Translations under genes and position numbers: made by a program
Part shown: positions 1 through 9,239 of the stretch, piece by piece
Position numbering within the stretch: the stretch's first letter is position 1
Layout: the number at the start of each line of letters is the position of its first letter
Notes under the pieces: generated by a model
Seen by the model: only the letters and a program-made list of their open reading frames with translations
The model's database searches: none
What the model was told of the DNA's origin: nothing
NCBI RefSeq assembly: GCF_004123145.1
Contig: NZ_SDKC01000001.1
Span: forward strand, 440,001 to 504,000
DNA: 64,000 nucleotides
Reading direction: 5' to 3'
From: Blautia faecicola
Lineage (GTDB): Bacteria; Bacillota; Clostridia; Lachnospirales; Lachnospiraceae

Positions 1-1301
<1,301 letters not shown>

Positions 1302-1402
1302 TGAGGGCTTAGAGATAAGCAGAGTGGTCGATCGCAAAGCAGTAGGAAGTAAGGATGTTGTGTGTATGCAGTTTTGAAGGTACATGTGGAAGAGAGAAAT
1401 GA

Positions 1403-1475
1403 TCCTCCATAGCTCAGTCGGTAGAGCATGCGGCTGTTAACCGCAGTGTCGTTGGTTCGAGTCCAACTGGGGGAG
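1403..1475 (+). tRNA. tRNA-Asn (GTT)
   Basis: A 73-nt cloverleaf. The acceptor arms TCCTCCA and TGGGGGA pair with one G-U, the anticodon stem-loop reads GCGGCTGTTAACCGC with anticodon GTT, and the T loop is GTTCGAGTCC. CCA is not encoded, which fits the CCA-adding enzyme gene later in the window. It lies about 100 bases after the 23S gene and is probably transcribed with it. Confidence 0.95.
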
Positions 1476-1531
1476 CTTTTTTATGCCGGAAAAGGGTGTG
1501 GGAAGGCTCCGGGAGGAACGAGATAGATGAG

Positions 1532-1571
1532 ACCTGTAAGATACAAGAGAATGTATCCTGCAGGTTTTTTT
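1532..1571 (+). terminator. terminator of the rRNA-tRNA unit
   Basis: ACCTGTAAGATAC pairs with GTATCCTGCAGGT (two G-U pairs) around a short loop and is followed by seven T. It closes the 23S-tRNA-Asn transcript. Confidence 0.8.
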
Positions 1572-1625
1572 GTATTATACACAGTATTATCAGAGTCATC
1601 AAAGTCTTGTGCAGGGTGAACGCTG

Positions 1626-1766
1626 ACTCGGTAATCGTGTAAGCACGGACTTTAATTCGTTGATCGCCTAAACGAGATAAAATACGCTTCGCGAATTTTA
1701 CTCGTTATCGCGACAGTCGCCAAGGTCTCATGCGAGTATGGACTTTGGCTCGTTGTTTGCGTAAAT
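1626..1766 (-). repeat. double-hairpin intergenic block, copy 1 (plus a decayed half copy)
   Basis: Bases 1671-1766, read on the minus strand, start ATTTACGC and contain two potential hairpins: GCCAAAGTC...GACCTTGGC, and a second with arms GAGTAAAATTCGC and GCGTATTTTATCTC. Related copies lie near 9.06, 16.26 and 38.24 kb. Bases 1626-1670 look like a second, badly decayed half copy (GCACGGACTTTAATTCGTTGATCGC). The block lies directly behind the terminator of the leftward dehydrogenase operon. With the two terminators it fills the gap between the tRNA and that operon. Confidence 0.8.
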
Positions 1767-1817
1767 AAAAAGTGGTGTGCTCATTGTCATGTCAAACAAT
1801 GAACACACCACTTTTTG
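1767..1817 (-). terminator. terminator of the ADH-ALDH operon
   Basis: AGTGGTGTGCTCATTG and CAATGAACACACCACT form a near-perfect 16-bp stem with A- and T-runs on both sides, so it can work in either direction. It sits about 70 bases past the aldehyde dehydrogenase stop codon. Confidence 0.8.
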
Positions 1818-1887
1818 TATTCTTTTGTATTTTTGTTCCAACAGTACGAAAGTATTGTCGATGATAGTTTGATATACGTAATCTAAC

Positions 1888-3267
1888 CTATCGCAGAAAC
1901 ATCCGCAACAATTTCTCTTTCCATCCTACATACTCCTGATACCGGATCGGAAGATCCATCCAGGTTTTCTTGTCGACAATGCTGCGGGTGTGACTGAAGG
2001 TTTTGAAGCCTTCCACGCCGTGGTATCCCCCCATTCCGCTCTCACCGACACCGCCAAATGGCATGGCGCTGGTAGCAAGATGGATGATGGTATCGTTGAT
2101 GCAGCCGCCGCCGAAGTGACACAGATCCAGTACTTTTTTCTGCGCTTTTTTGTCTTCGCTGAAGAAATATAATGCCAGTGGATGGGGGTGAGATTCTACG
2201 ATGCGGATCGCCTCATCCAGAGAGGAATATGTCAGCACCGGAAGAATCGGTCCGAAGATCTCTTCCCCCATGACCGGATCGTCCCAGGAAACATCGGTGA
2301 GGACGGTTGGTGCGATGCGAAGAGTAGAAGGATCTGATTCACCACCACAGATTATTTTTTCTTTTGCGATCAGACCAAGGATCCGTTCAAAATGTTTTTG
2401 GTTGATAATTTTTCCGTAATCCGGATTGTCCAACGGACGATCTCCAAACTGTCTGGTAATTTCTTTCTGAATTGCTGCAAGCAAGGCATCTTTGATGGAA
2501 ACATCACAGAGGATATAATCCGGGGCTACACAGGTCTGCCCGCAATTTAAGTATTTTCCAAAGACGATACGTCTGGCAGCTAATGGAATCTTTGCGGTGG
2601 AATCCACGATACACGGGCTTTTTCCGCCGAGTTCGAGGGTAACCGGAGTCAGATACTCTGCGGCGTGGCGGAGCACTTCACGGCCTACGGTTTTGCCGCC
2701 GGTAAAAAAGATTTTATCAAAACGCTGTGTAAGCAAGGCCTGGTTTTCCTGACGGCCGCCAGTGATCATACAGACATATTCCGGAGGGTAAGTCTCTCTT
2801 ATGATCATTTCCATCACAGCACTTGTAGCTGGTGCGTAGGCACTTGGTTTGACGATGACGGTATTGCCGGCGGCCAGTGCGTCAATCAGAGGTTCCAGTG
2901 TCAGGAGTACCGGATAATTCCATGGACTCATGATCAGAACCGTGCCGTACGGTGTCGGGGACTGAAAACTTCTTGCGGCGAACTGTGCCAGTGGGGTTGG
3001 AACCCGTTTTTCATGGGTCAGCCTGCGGATATGCTTTTCCATCCAGGTCAGTTCAGAAAGGGTCAGTCCGATCTCACACATATAACTTTCCATCCGGCTT
3101 TTTCCCAGATCTTTTTTCAATGCTCCGTACAGATCCTCTTCGTGGCGAAGCATAGAAGCTCTTAATTTTTTCAGCTGTTCGAGACGCCAGGAGATCGGCA
3201 GAGTCTTTCCGGTGGCGAAGAACTTACGCTGAGATGCCAGTATAGTCTCGATGTCCTGTTTCTGCAT
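1888..3267 (-). CDS. NAD(P)-dependent aldehyde dehydrogenase
   Basis: A 459-residue member of the aldehyde dehydrogenase superfamily, which oxidises aldehydes to carboxylates with NAD(P)+. The active-site pair is visible: Glu in LELGGKSPC (about 212) and the nucleophilic Cys in CGQTCVAPDY (about 246). The cofactor-binding stretch TVIVKPS is near 136, and FFTGGKTVGREV near 187. Length and the C-terminal MPFGGVGESGMGGYHG are typical of the short class 3-like ALDHs of Firmicutes. Its first 44 bases overlap the end of the alcohol dehydrogenase gene, so the two are co-translated and probably handle the same alcohol/aldehyde substrate. The substrate itself cannot be told from sequence. Confidence 0.93.
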   Translation of the reverse strand: MQKQDIETILASQRKFFATGKTLPISWRLEQLKKLRASMLRHEEDLYGALKKDLGKSRMESYMCEIGLTLSELTWMEKHIRRLTHEKRVPTPLAQFAARSFQSPTPYGTVLIMSPWNYPVLLTLEPLIDALAAGNTVIVKPSAYAPATSAVMEMIIRETYPPEYVCMITGGRQENQALLTQRFDKIFFTGGKTVGREVLRHAAEYLTPVTLELGGKSPCIVDSTAKIPLAARRIVFGKYLNCGQTCVAPDYILCDVSIKDALLAAIQKEITRQFGDRPLDNPDYGKIINQKHFERILGLIAKEKIICGGESDPSTLRIAPTVLTDVSWDDPVMGEEIFGPILPVLTYSSLDEAIRIVESHPHPLALYFFSEDKKAQKKVLDLCHFGGGCINDTIIHLATSAMPFGGVGESGMGGYHGVEGFKTFSHTRSIVDKKTWMDLPIRYQEYVGWKEKLLRMFLR

Positions 3268-4486
3268 GGCTGTTATTCTCCTTTTCTTTATTCTCCTGTA
3301 CCAGATGATACATCAAAGCAAGCTGTTTGTCATCCCAAAGAATCGGAACTGGATAAAGCGGATTTGCTTCTTTATCGGCATAGCGGGCTAGTTTCGGGAT
3401 ATCTTCGTCACGGATACCGGCGAGGGTCGTCGGTATGTTCATGGAAGCGTTCATTTTTCGGATATGTGCGATAAAAGCATTGGCTGCGGTGGTATCGTCC
3501 GGGGAAGAAGAAAGTTTGGTGATTCGGGCGAGGTGAGCCAGTTTTTTATGCGCGGCGCTTCCGTACGCTTCGAGAACGATCGGAAGAAGAACGGAGTTTG
3601 CCAGTCCATGCGGGATGCCGTACTGACCGCCCAGACTGTGTGCTACGGCGTGTACATATCCGACATAACTTTTGGTAAATGCAGTACCGGCCAGATAAGA
3701 GGCGCGGAGCATTTCTTTTCTTGCCGTCCGGTTTTTGCCGTTTTTATAGGCGACCGGGAGATACTGGAAGATCAGCTGGATCGCTTCGATCGCGGCTTTT
3801 CGGGTCTGCTTCGTGGTGGAGTGGCCGATATATGCTTCAATCGCATGTGTCAGGGCATCCATACCGGTAGTGGCGGTGAGTTGCGCTGGCAGTCCGACTG
3901 TGACTTCAGGCTCCAGAACGGCGTAGTGCGGGATCAGGCTGAAATCGTTGATCGCGTATTTGTGATGGGTATCGGCATCGGTGATGACGGCGGCAAGGGT
4001 TGTCTCGCTTCCGGTTCCGGCAGTGGTGGGAACGGCGATCAGCAGGGGCAGCTTGTGCATGACATGAAGGATGCCTTCCATCTTGGCCAGTGATTTGTTC
4101 GGGCGGGCGAGTCTGGCACCGACTCCTTTGGCACAGTCCATGGAAGAGCCGCCGCCGAAAGCGAGAAGCGCCTGACAATGTTTTTTCAGATACAGGTTTT
4201 TGGCATCTTCCACGTTGGCAGAAGTAGGATTGGCCACCGTATCTTTGTAGACGATACAGGTGATCCCGGCTTTTTTCAAAATCTGTTCCAGCGGTGTAGT
4301 CAGTCCAAGAGAATACACACCCGGATCCGTGACAAGAAGAAGCCTGGTAATGTTATGTTTCCGCAAAACTTTCGAAACACCGGAAAATCCATCGATCAGC
4401 TTCGGTTCCCGGTACGGCATCAGCGGCAGGGCAGCGCGAAAACTGATCTGAAAACAACGACAGTAAAGTTTCTTTAATGTATGCAT
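3224..4486 (-). CDS. iron-containing alcohol dehydrogenase
   Basis: A 420-residue group III (iron-dependent) alcohol dehydrogenase. The NAD-binding GGGSSMDCAKG is near 111, PTTAGTGSET follows, and the metal-binding region contains MDALTHAIEAYIG and HAVAHSLGGQYGIPHG with the conserved histidines. The last 20 or so residues (after YHLVQENKEKEN) are a hydrophilic tail read from DNA that also encodes the start of the aldehyde dehydrogenase. Start ATG at 4486 follows a moderate ribosome site. It is the first gene of a two-gene operon behind a MerR-type promoter. Together the pair would interconvert an alcohol, its aldehyde and its acid; the substrate is unknown. Confidence 0.93.
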   Translation of the reverse strand: MHTLKKLYCRCFQISFRAALPLMPYREPKLIDGFSGVSKVLRKHNITRLLLVTDPGVYSLGLTTPLEQILKKAGITCIVYKDTVANPTSANVEDAKNLYLKKHCQALLAFGGGSSMDCAKGVGARLARPNKSLAKMEGILHVMHKLPLLIAVPTTAGTGSETTLAAVITDADTHHKYAINDFSLIPHYAVLEPEVTVGLPAQLTATTGMDALTHAIEAYIGHSTTKQTRKAAIEAIQLIFQYLPVAYKNGKNRTARKEMLRASYLAGTAFTKSYVGYVHAVAHSLGGQYGIPHGLANSVLLPIVLEAYGSAAHKKLAHLARITKLSSSPDDTTAANAFIAHIRKMNASMNIPTTLAGIRDEDIPKLARYADKEANPLYPVPILWDDKQLALMYHLVQENKEKENNSHAETGHRDYTGISA

Positions 4487-4552
4487 GATATTTCAACTCC
4501 ATTATTATAAAATCCCCTGAAATCAGGGTGTTGTGTATTTTTATCCTGTGAT

Positions 4553-4583
4553 AGAATAAAGCTGGGTGTAACCCCCATGTCAA
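4553..4583 (-). promoter_or_regulatory. MerR-type promoter/operator of the ADH-ALDH operon
   Basis: On the minus strand TTGACA (4578-4583) and TATTCT (4553-4558) are separated by 19 bp instead of 17. The spacer carries the dyad TGGGGGTTACACCCA. This over-long spacer with a palindrome inside is the hallmark of promoters twisted open by MerR-family activators. The facing gene encodes exactly such a regulator. Confidence 0.7.
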
Positions 4584-4715
4584 GAATGCAAATGTTACAA
4601 AAGACAGCGAATAACAGCAGGAACGGGGAGTATACAGAAAAAGAAGAAAACTGTAACAATACAAATCCGGAACCGGATTACAACATAGAAATGTCGGAAA
4701 AACAGGAGGAAAAAC

Positions 4716-5588
4716 ATGGCGGGAGAGGAATATTGCATCAGCGCGGGAGCATTTGCCAGGATGTGTCAGACGACGAGAGACACGCTGCGTTATTATGAAA
4801 AACAGGGGATCCTGGTGCCGAAGAAAAGTGAGAAAAACGGGTATCACTATTACAGCTATGCGCAGATCAGCTCCTATTATTTTATCAGTACCTTTCGTGG
4901 ACTGGGATGTTCGGTGGAGGATATAAAAGAATATCTGCTTGGCGGGGAAGAAGTGCGTTTTGACGGTTTTGTTGACCGGCAGTACGCGGCGCTTCTGATG
5001 CAGCAAAGAGAGCTGGAGCGGCGGATCGGAATTATCGGAAATACAAGAAAACTGCTGGAACAGATCCGGAAGAATGATACAGGAAAGCCGGAACTGTATG
5101 AGCAGCCGGAGATTTTTCGATTAAAGGTAACAAAAGTACTCTCAGATCCGGCGACTTCTTTCAGCGAGATTTCCACAGACATTCACAGACATCTGAAAGA
5201 ATGTGCTCATCCCGGAATACAAGCCTTTCCTATGGGAGCGTCGATCGGACGGGAGGATTTCCAGAAAGAACAGTATGTGTATAGGGAAGTTTTCAGCTTT
5301 GCGGACGCACAGGCATCTGGCCCGGGCATCCGCGAGCTTCCTGGCAGACTTACGATTGTGATGGTCTGCCGGGAGAAAGACGGAGATATCCGGCTTGCCT
5401 ACCAGAAGATCCGAAATTATCTGAAAGAGCAGGCACTGCAGCTTAGTTCGGATCTTTACAGCCTCAGTATTGTGAATGTCATCGATCCGAATGCGGAACG
5501 AAAATACCTGAAATATATCATCGCCTGCGTCGAACCGGTAAAATCAATATCTGAAAGGTATAGAGGGTTAAAAATAACCCGAAAATAA
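4716..5588 (+). CDS. MerR-family regulator with C-terminal effector domain
   Basis: A 290-residue protein. Residues 5-75 form the MerR winged helix-turn-helix (ISAGAFARMCQTTRDTLRYY, then the wing GYHYYSYAQIS). A coiled dimerisation helix (about 80-120, rich in Arg/Glu/Leu) follows. The remaining 160 residues resemble the GyrI-like ligand-binding domain of BmrR/TipA-type activators; that part is weaker. ATG at 4716 follows CAGGAGGAAAAAC. It is transcribed away from the dehydrogenase operon, whose promoter has the MerR signature, so it most likely activates that operon in response to a small molecule. Confidence 0.87.
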   Translation: MAGEEYCISAGAFARMCQTTRDTLRYYEKQGILVPKKSEKNGYHYYSYAQISSYYFISTFRGLGCSVEDIKEYLLGGEEVRFDGFVDRQYAALLMQQRELERRIGIIGNTRKLLEQIRKNDTGKPELYEQPEIFRLKVTKVLSDPATSFSEISTDIHRHLKECAHPGIQAFPMGASIGREDFQKEQYVYREVFSFADAQASGPGIRELPGRLTIVMVCREKDGDIRLAYQKIRNYLKEQALQLSSDLYSLSIVNVIDPNAERKYLKYIIACVEPVKSISERYRGLKITRK

Positions 5589-5755
5589 TCCATAAAATTT
5601 TGTGTAGATATTATATGTAAATATAGATAATATATCCGGGGGATAGGGATACTTGGATAAAAGGGAATTCATGTTTCGGCATGGGGATCTTTTTTAGGAC
5701 AGTGCTCTTAAGAAGCATGGATCGGGCAGTCAGTATCATAATATCATAAATCAAT
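5589..5755. other. intergenic stretch, nothing recognised
   Basis: AT-rich DNA between the MerR gene and the que promoter. I see no terminator with a clear T-run, no repeat and no coding potential. Confidence 0.5.
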
Positions 5756-5783
5756 TTGACAATCTGACTTTCTGTGGTATAAT
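5756..5783 (+). promoter_or_regulatory. promoter of the que operon
   Basis: TTGACA (5756-5761) and a perfect TATAAT (5778-5783) are spaced by 16 bp. Transcription would begin near 5790, just before the leader described next. Confidence 0.7.
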
Positions 5784-5789
5784 TTTCAT

Positions 5790-5900
5790 GCTGTGAAAAC
5801 AGCCGACAGTTCATTTGTACCTTCCTGTCGAAAAATAAAACCGGGGCTAATCATGAGGATTTCAGGCTCTGCGTGCGAAGAAGTACGCAGAGCTTTTTGT
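5790..5900 (+). promoter_or_regulatory. attenuator leader, probable preQ1 riboswitch
   Basis: The leader opens with a 6-bp stem CGACAG (5804-5809) / CTGTCG (5825-5830). Its loop starts TTC, and an A-rich tail AAAAATAAAACCGGGG follows. This order (stem, loop beginning UUC, A-rich single strand able to fold back) is the layout of class I preQ1 aptamers. It is followed by a strong terminator, GCTCTGCGT (5866-5874) / ACGCAGAGC (5885-5893) plus five T, about 100 bases before queD. A terminator in a short leader of a queuosine operon argues for preQ1 attenuation. I could not confirm the pseudoknot partner, so the class is uncertain. Confidence 0.55.
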
Positions 5901-5997
5901 ATATTAGATATGGATTTTCTGATATATAAAAACTGCTCTATTTAGAATGCATAGCTCTTAACAGGTACATACATTTCACATACAGGAGAGTTGAAAT

Positions 5998-6420
5998 ATG
6001 TATTATTTACAAACAAAAGCCAGCTTTGATGCAGCACATTTTCTTTGGAAATACGAGGGAAAATGTAGAAACATCCACGGACATCGTTGGAATGTTGTTG
6101 CAAAAATCAAGAGTCAGGAGTTAGAACAAGAAGGACAGACACGAGGAATGGTAGTGGATTTTGGTAATCTGAAAAAAGACCTGAAGGTACTTTGTGATTA
6201 CTTTGACCATAGCCTGATCTACGAGACGGGATCTCTGAAAGCAGAGACCGTAGCTGCACTTCAGAATGAAGATTTTCATTTGGAGGAAGTTTCATTTCGT
6301 CCTACAGCAGAAAATTTCGCATATTATTTCTACAAAGAATTAACAGATTTAGGGTATGGAGTTCATTATGTGGAAGTATATGAGACACCTAATAATTGTG
6401 CAGTCTATGAGGAAGAGTAG
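5998..6420 (+). CDS. queD: 6-carboxytetrahydropterin synthase QueD
   Basis: A 140-residue member of the PTPS fold family that converts dihydroneopterin triphosphate to 6-carboxytetrahydropterin, the second step towards the tRNA base queuosine. Zinc-binding histidines are visible in FDAAHFLW (His 14) and IHGHRW (about 29-31), and DFGNLKK with DHS further on is typical. ATG at 5998 is preceded by CAGGAGAG. The stop codon directly abuts the queE start. First gene of queDECF; folE, which makes the precursor, is not in this window. Confidence 0.95.
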   Translation: MYYLQTKASFDAAHFLWKYEGKCRNIHGHRWNVVAKIKSQELEQEGQTRGMVVDFGNLKKDLKVLCDYFDHSLIYETGSLKAETVAALQNEDFHLEEVSFRPTAENFAYYFYKELTDLGYGVHYVEVYETPNNCAVYEEE

Positions 6421-7071
6421 ATGAAAGTAGTAGAAAAGTTTACCAGTATTAATGGGGAAGGCACGCGTGCAGGAGAACTTGCAGTTTTTATCCGTTTTAA
6501 AGGGTGCAACCTGCGATGTAGTTATTGTGATACTATGTGGGCGAATGAACCTGAGTGCCCATATAAAGAAGAAACTCCGGAAGAAATACTAAATTATGTT
6601 CTTGGAACAGGAATTCACAATGTGACACTTACAGGCGGAGAACCGCTGTTGCAAAAAGATATCAGGGATCTCATCCATCTTCTTTTACAAGCAGGACTGC
6701 AGGTTGAGATTGAGACAAATGGAGCAGTCGATCTGGCTGCATTTTGTGAAGAACGTCCGGTATTTACAATGGACTATAAGTTACCGTCAAGTGGGTGCGA
6801 AGACCATATGATAACAGAGAACATGGAACTGCTTGAAAAGGATGATACTGTAAAATTTGTATCCGGCAGTCAGGAAGATTTGCTGAAAGCACTGGAATTG
6901 ATTCGGACTTATGATCTGACCAACAGATGTCATGTTTATCTTAGCCCTGTTTTTGGCTCAATAGAACCGGTGCAAATAGTAGAATTCATGTTGAAGCATC
7001 GGTTGAATGGTGTGCGGTTGCAGATACAGATGCATAAAGTGATCTGGGATCCAGATGAACGGGGAGTATAA
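6421..7071 (+). CDS. queE: 7-carboxy-7-deazaguanine synthase QueE (radical SAM)
   Basis: A 216-residue radical SAM enzyme that contracts the ring of 6-carboxytetrahydropterin to 7-carboxy-7-deazaguanine. The 4Fe-4S motif CNLRCSYC (CX3CX2C) is near residue 31 and the SAM-binding LTGGEPLLQ near 76. The N-terminal KFTSINGEGTRAG, with substrate-contacting Glu and Gly, is typical of the family. The gene starts at the base after the queD stop, so translation is coupled. Length is normal for the clostridial form. Confidence 0.95.
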   Translation: MKVVEKFTSINGEGTRAGELAVFIRFKGCNLRCSYCDTMWANEPECPYKEETPEEILNYVLGTGIHNVTLTGGEPLLQKDIRDLIHLLLQAGLQVEIETNGAVDLAAFCEERPVFTMDYKLPSSGCEDHMITENMELLEKDDTVKFVSGSQEDLLKALELIRTYDLTNRCHVYLSPVFGSIEPVQIVEFMLKHRLNGVRLQIQMHKVIWDPDERGV

Positions 7072-7088
7072 ATAGTGAGGTGATAGAG

Positions 7089-7772
7089 ATGAAAGCATTA
7101 GTTCTTTTTAGCGGAGGAATCGACTCAACAACGGCATTGGGACTGGCAATCCAAAAGTATGGGAAAGACCAGGTGATTGCCCTTTCGGTTTCCTACGGAC
7201 AAAAACATGATAAAGAAATAAAAGCTGCAATAGCAGTTGCCCAATATTATGGTGTGGAGCATTTGTTCCTGGATTTGAGTAAGATATTTCAATATAGTAA
7301 CTGTTCACTGCTTCAACAGTCTACGGAAGACATCCCGGAGGAAAGTTACGCAGAACAGATTTCAAAAACCAATGGCGATAAGCCAGTAAGCACATATGTA
7401 CCGTTCCGAAACGGATTATTTCTTTCTTCTGCGGCAAGTATCGCACTGAGCAAGGACTGCGAAGTAATTTATTATGGAGCTCATGCAGATGATTCTGCAG
7501 GCTTTGCGTATCCGGACTGCTCGCCGGTATTCAATCAGGCTATGAATGAAGCAATATGGGAAGGTTCCGGACATCAGCTTAAAATAGAAGCACCTTTTGT
7601 TAATGTATCCAAAGCTGAAGTAGTAAGGACTGGATTAGAACTGGGAGTTCCTTACGAGTTGACCTGGTCCTGCTACGAAGGAGGCGAGAAGCCTTGCGGA
7701 AAATGCGGAACATGCATTGACCGTGCAGCGGCATTTCAGGCAAACCATATGGAAGATCCGGCATTGAGATAG
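7089..7772 (+). CDS. queC: 7-cyano-7-deazaguanine synthase QueC
   Basis: An ATP-dependent enzyme that turns 7-carboxy-7-deazaguanine and ammonia into preQ0. The N-terminal PP-loop [12 protein letters not shown] binds ATP. Four zinc cysteines lie near the C-terminus in [19 protein letters not shown] at 7080 is in frame, but it overlaps the ribosome site AGGTGA. The ATG at 7089 is correctly spaced and gives the usual [10 protein letters not shown] start, 227 residues. Confidence 0.95.
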   Translation: MKALVLFSGGIDSTTALGLAIQKYGKDQVIALSVSYGQKHDKEIKAAIAVAQYYGVEHLFLDLSKIFQYSNCSLLQQSTEDIPEESYAEQISKTNGDKPVSTYVPFRNGLFLSSAASIALSKDCEVIYYGAHADDSAGFAYPDCSPVFNQAMNEAIWEGSGHQLKIEAPFVNVSKAEVVRTGLELGVPYELTWSCYEGGEKPCGKCGTCIDRAAAFQANHMEDPALR

Positions 7773-7783
7773 AGGAGAAAACG

Positions 7784-8266
7784 ATGAGAGAAAAAGAAAA
7801 TTTAACATTATTGGGAAATCAGCAAACAGAGTACAGTATGGATTACAATCCATCTGTATTAGAGGCATTTCAGAATAAACATCCTGAAAATGATTATTTT
7901 GTCAAGTTTAACTGCCCTGAATTTACAAGTCTGTGTCCGATTACCGGACAGCCGGACTTTGCAACGATCACAATTTCTTATGTTCCGGATGAACGTCTTG
8001 TGGAGAGTAAATCCTTGAAATTATATTTGTTCTCGTTTAGAAATCATGGAGACTTTCACGAAGATGTGATCAACATAATCATGAAGGATCTGGTCAGTCT
8101 TCTTGAACCGAAATATATAGAAGTCTGGGGTAAATTTCTCCCAAGAGGAGGATTGTCCATTGATCCGTATTGTAATTACGGAAAGCCGGGTACGGATTGG
8201 GAAAAGGTTGCCTGGAACCGCATGAGTAATCATGATATGTTCCCGGAGAAGGTTGACAATCGGTGA
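7784..8266 (+). CDS. queF: preQ1 synthase QueF (NADPH-dependent nitrile reductase)
   Basis: A 160-residue unimodular QueF of the T-fold superfamily, which reduces the nitrile of preQ0 to the aminomethyl group of preQ1. The catalytic Cys is in [14 protein letters not shown] and the substrate-binding segment is [19 protein letters not shown] at 7784 follows AGAGGAGAAAACG, 11 bases after queC. Last gene of the operon. Its product is the ligand expected for the leader at 5790. Confidence 0.96.
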   Translation: MREKENLTLLGNQQTEYSMDYNPSVLEAFQNKHPENDYFVKFNCPEFTSLCPITGQPDFATITISYVPDERLVESKSLKLYLFSFRNHGDFHEDVINIIMKDLVSLLEPKYIEVWGKFLPRGGLSIDPYCNYGKPGTDWEKVAWNRMSNHDMFPEKVDNR

Positions 8267-8384
8267 GAGTAGTTTTGCGGACGATATTATGCGAAAATAA
8301 ACCAGGTTATGCCAGAAAGCAAAAATTCACAAAGGCTTACAAAGTCCGAAAAACCAAGAAAAACTAAGAAATATAAAAGTGCTT

Positions 8385-8575
8385 TTTTATCTGCCACAGC
8401 AATATCTGAATAATACCAGGATAGAGCGTATGTGTCTGCTGCTGGATAAGACAGACTATCAGATTCCAGGGACGTTGGAATTTGGTAATTTGTTTTGGGT
8501 TTTCGCGACGTTTAAAAACACTGCAGGGAGATCAGAGGTATTACCGGGAGCAACATAAAAAGAAGACCGGGAGAG
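8385..8575 (+). pseudogene. decayed C-terminal fragment of an AraC-type regulator
   Basis: Translation of 8391-8472 gives LPQQYLNNTRIERMCLLLDK and then TDYQIPGT. A few bases on comes FGNLFWVFATFKNTAGRS. These resemble the two helix-turn-helix units of AraC proteins (YLNxxRIExAxxLLxxTDxxI, and the FxRxFKKxTGxSPxEYR pattern), with part of the second unit missing and a likely frame change near 8515. There is no start codon, no upstream half and no ribosome site. I read it as a remnant of a lost gene. Confidence 0.45.
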
Positions 8576-8987
8576 TACTTTGAATGACTTTCCCCAGCTT
8601 TTACTTGCATTACATAAAATGCTGTGATATACTCAAAACTACATGAAGCAAACCATGTTTTCATGCAAATATTTATTATTAGCCCACCAAGCATATTGGT
8701 TAAGCCCATACGGACAGGCGGGGCAGCTGCCGAGAGCGGTGAGAGACCGCATTATTGATTTAGTTAAAAGCTAAATTTTATAAGTTTCCAACCGGAAGAA
8801 AGCGAAGAAATCCGGTTGAGGTATCACTTGTGAAATGGTCAATAAAGAGTAGTTAGCTTGTGGCTGTGGGCGGATACAGTTACGGAATAGCAAATATTTG
8901 CTGGCAAAGATGCCAACGACAAACTCTGAGAGCATAGTTTTTGCGGATGTAGAGAAAATACAAAGTAGAACTATAGAATGACAATGC
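8576..8987. other. decayed intergenic DNA, no gene recognised
   Basis: About 400 bases with stops in all frames. Bases 8690-8775 read plausibly as the end of a lost protein (AYWLSPYGQAGQLPRAV), but no family was recognised. An 83-codon minus-strand frame here runs through the terminator and is not accepted as a gene. Confidence 0.4.
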
Positions 8988-9015
8988 GGACAGGTGATTT
9001 CACCTGTCCTTTTTT
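8988..9015 (+). terminator. rho-independent terminator
   Basis: GGACAGGTG and CACCTGTCC form a perfect 9-bp stem with loop ATTT and six T. It is followed at once by the palindromic repeat. Confidence 0.85.
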
Positions 9016-9017
9016 GT

Positions 9018-9060
9018 TGCATTACCTATCAATAATTGGTCCGGTGGATCAATTTTGATT
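9018..9060 (+). repeat. post-terminator palindrome element, copy 1
   Basis: The flank TTGCATTACCTATCAAT is followed by a 21-bp imperfect palindrome (9034-9054, AATTGGTCC / GGATCAATT). It begins right after the T-run of the preceding terminator and runs straight into the double-hairpin block. Other copies are near 28.6, 38.3, 49.45 and 51.3 kb. Confidence 0.8.
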
Positions 9061-9154
9061 TACGCGAACAACGAGGCAAAGTCCATGCCTGCATGCGATC
9101 TTGGCGATTGTCGCGATAATGAGTAAAATTCGCGAAGCGTATTTTATCTCGTTA
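9057..9154 (+). repeat. double-hairpin intergenic block, copy 2
   Basis: Starts TGATTTACGCGAAC. It contains the first hairpin (GGCAAAGTCCATGC / GCATGCGATCTTGGC, imperfect) and the second hairpin GAGTAAAATTCGC / GCGTATTTTATCTC. The second hairpin is identical to that of copy 1. The block ends about 85 bases before speA, so the speA promoter must lie in or just after it. Confidence 0.8.
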
Positions 9155-9239
9155 TATAAATATAACGGGTCAGTACTTTCACAGTCACATATAAACAATA
9201 TTTGATCTGTGGACGGGGAAAAGACAACAGGGAGAAGAT

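Noticed and set aside
8771-9022. 83-codon minus-strand frame starting MQQKRTGEITCPHCHS
   Set aside because: It reads through the terminator stem and T-run at 8988-9015 and has no ribosome site; the CPHC is encoded by the hairpin region.
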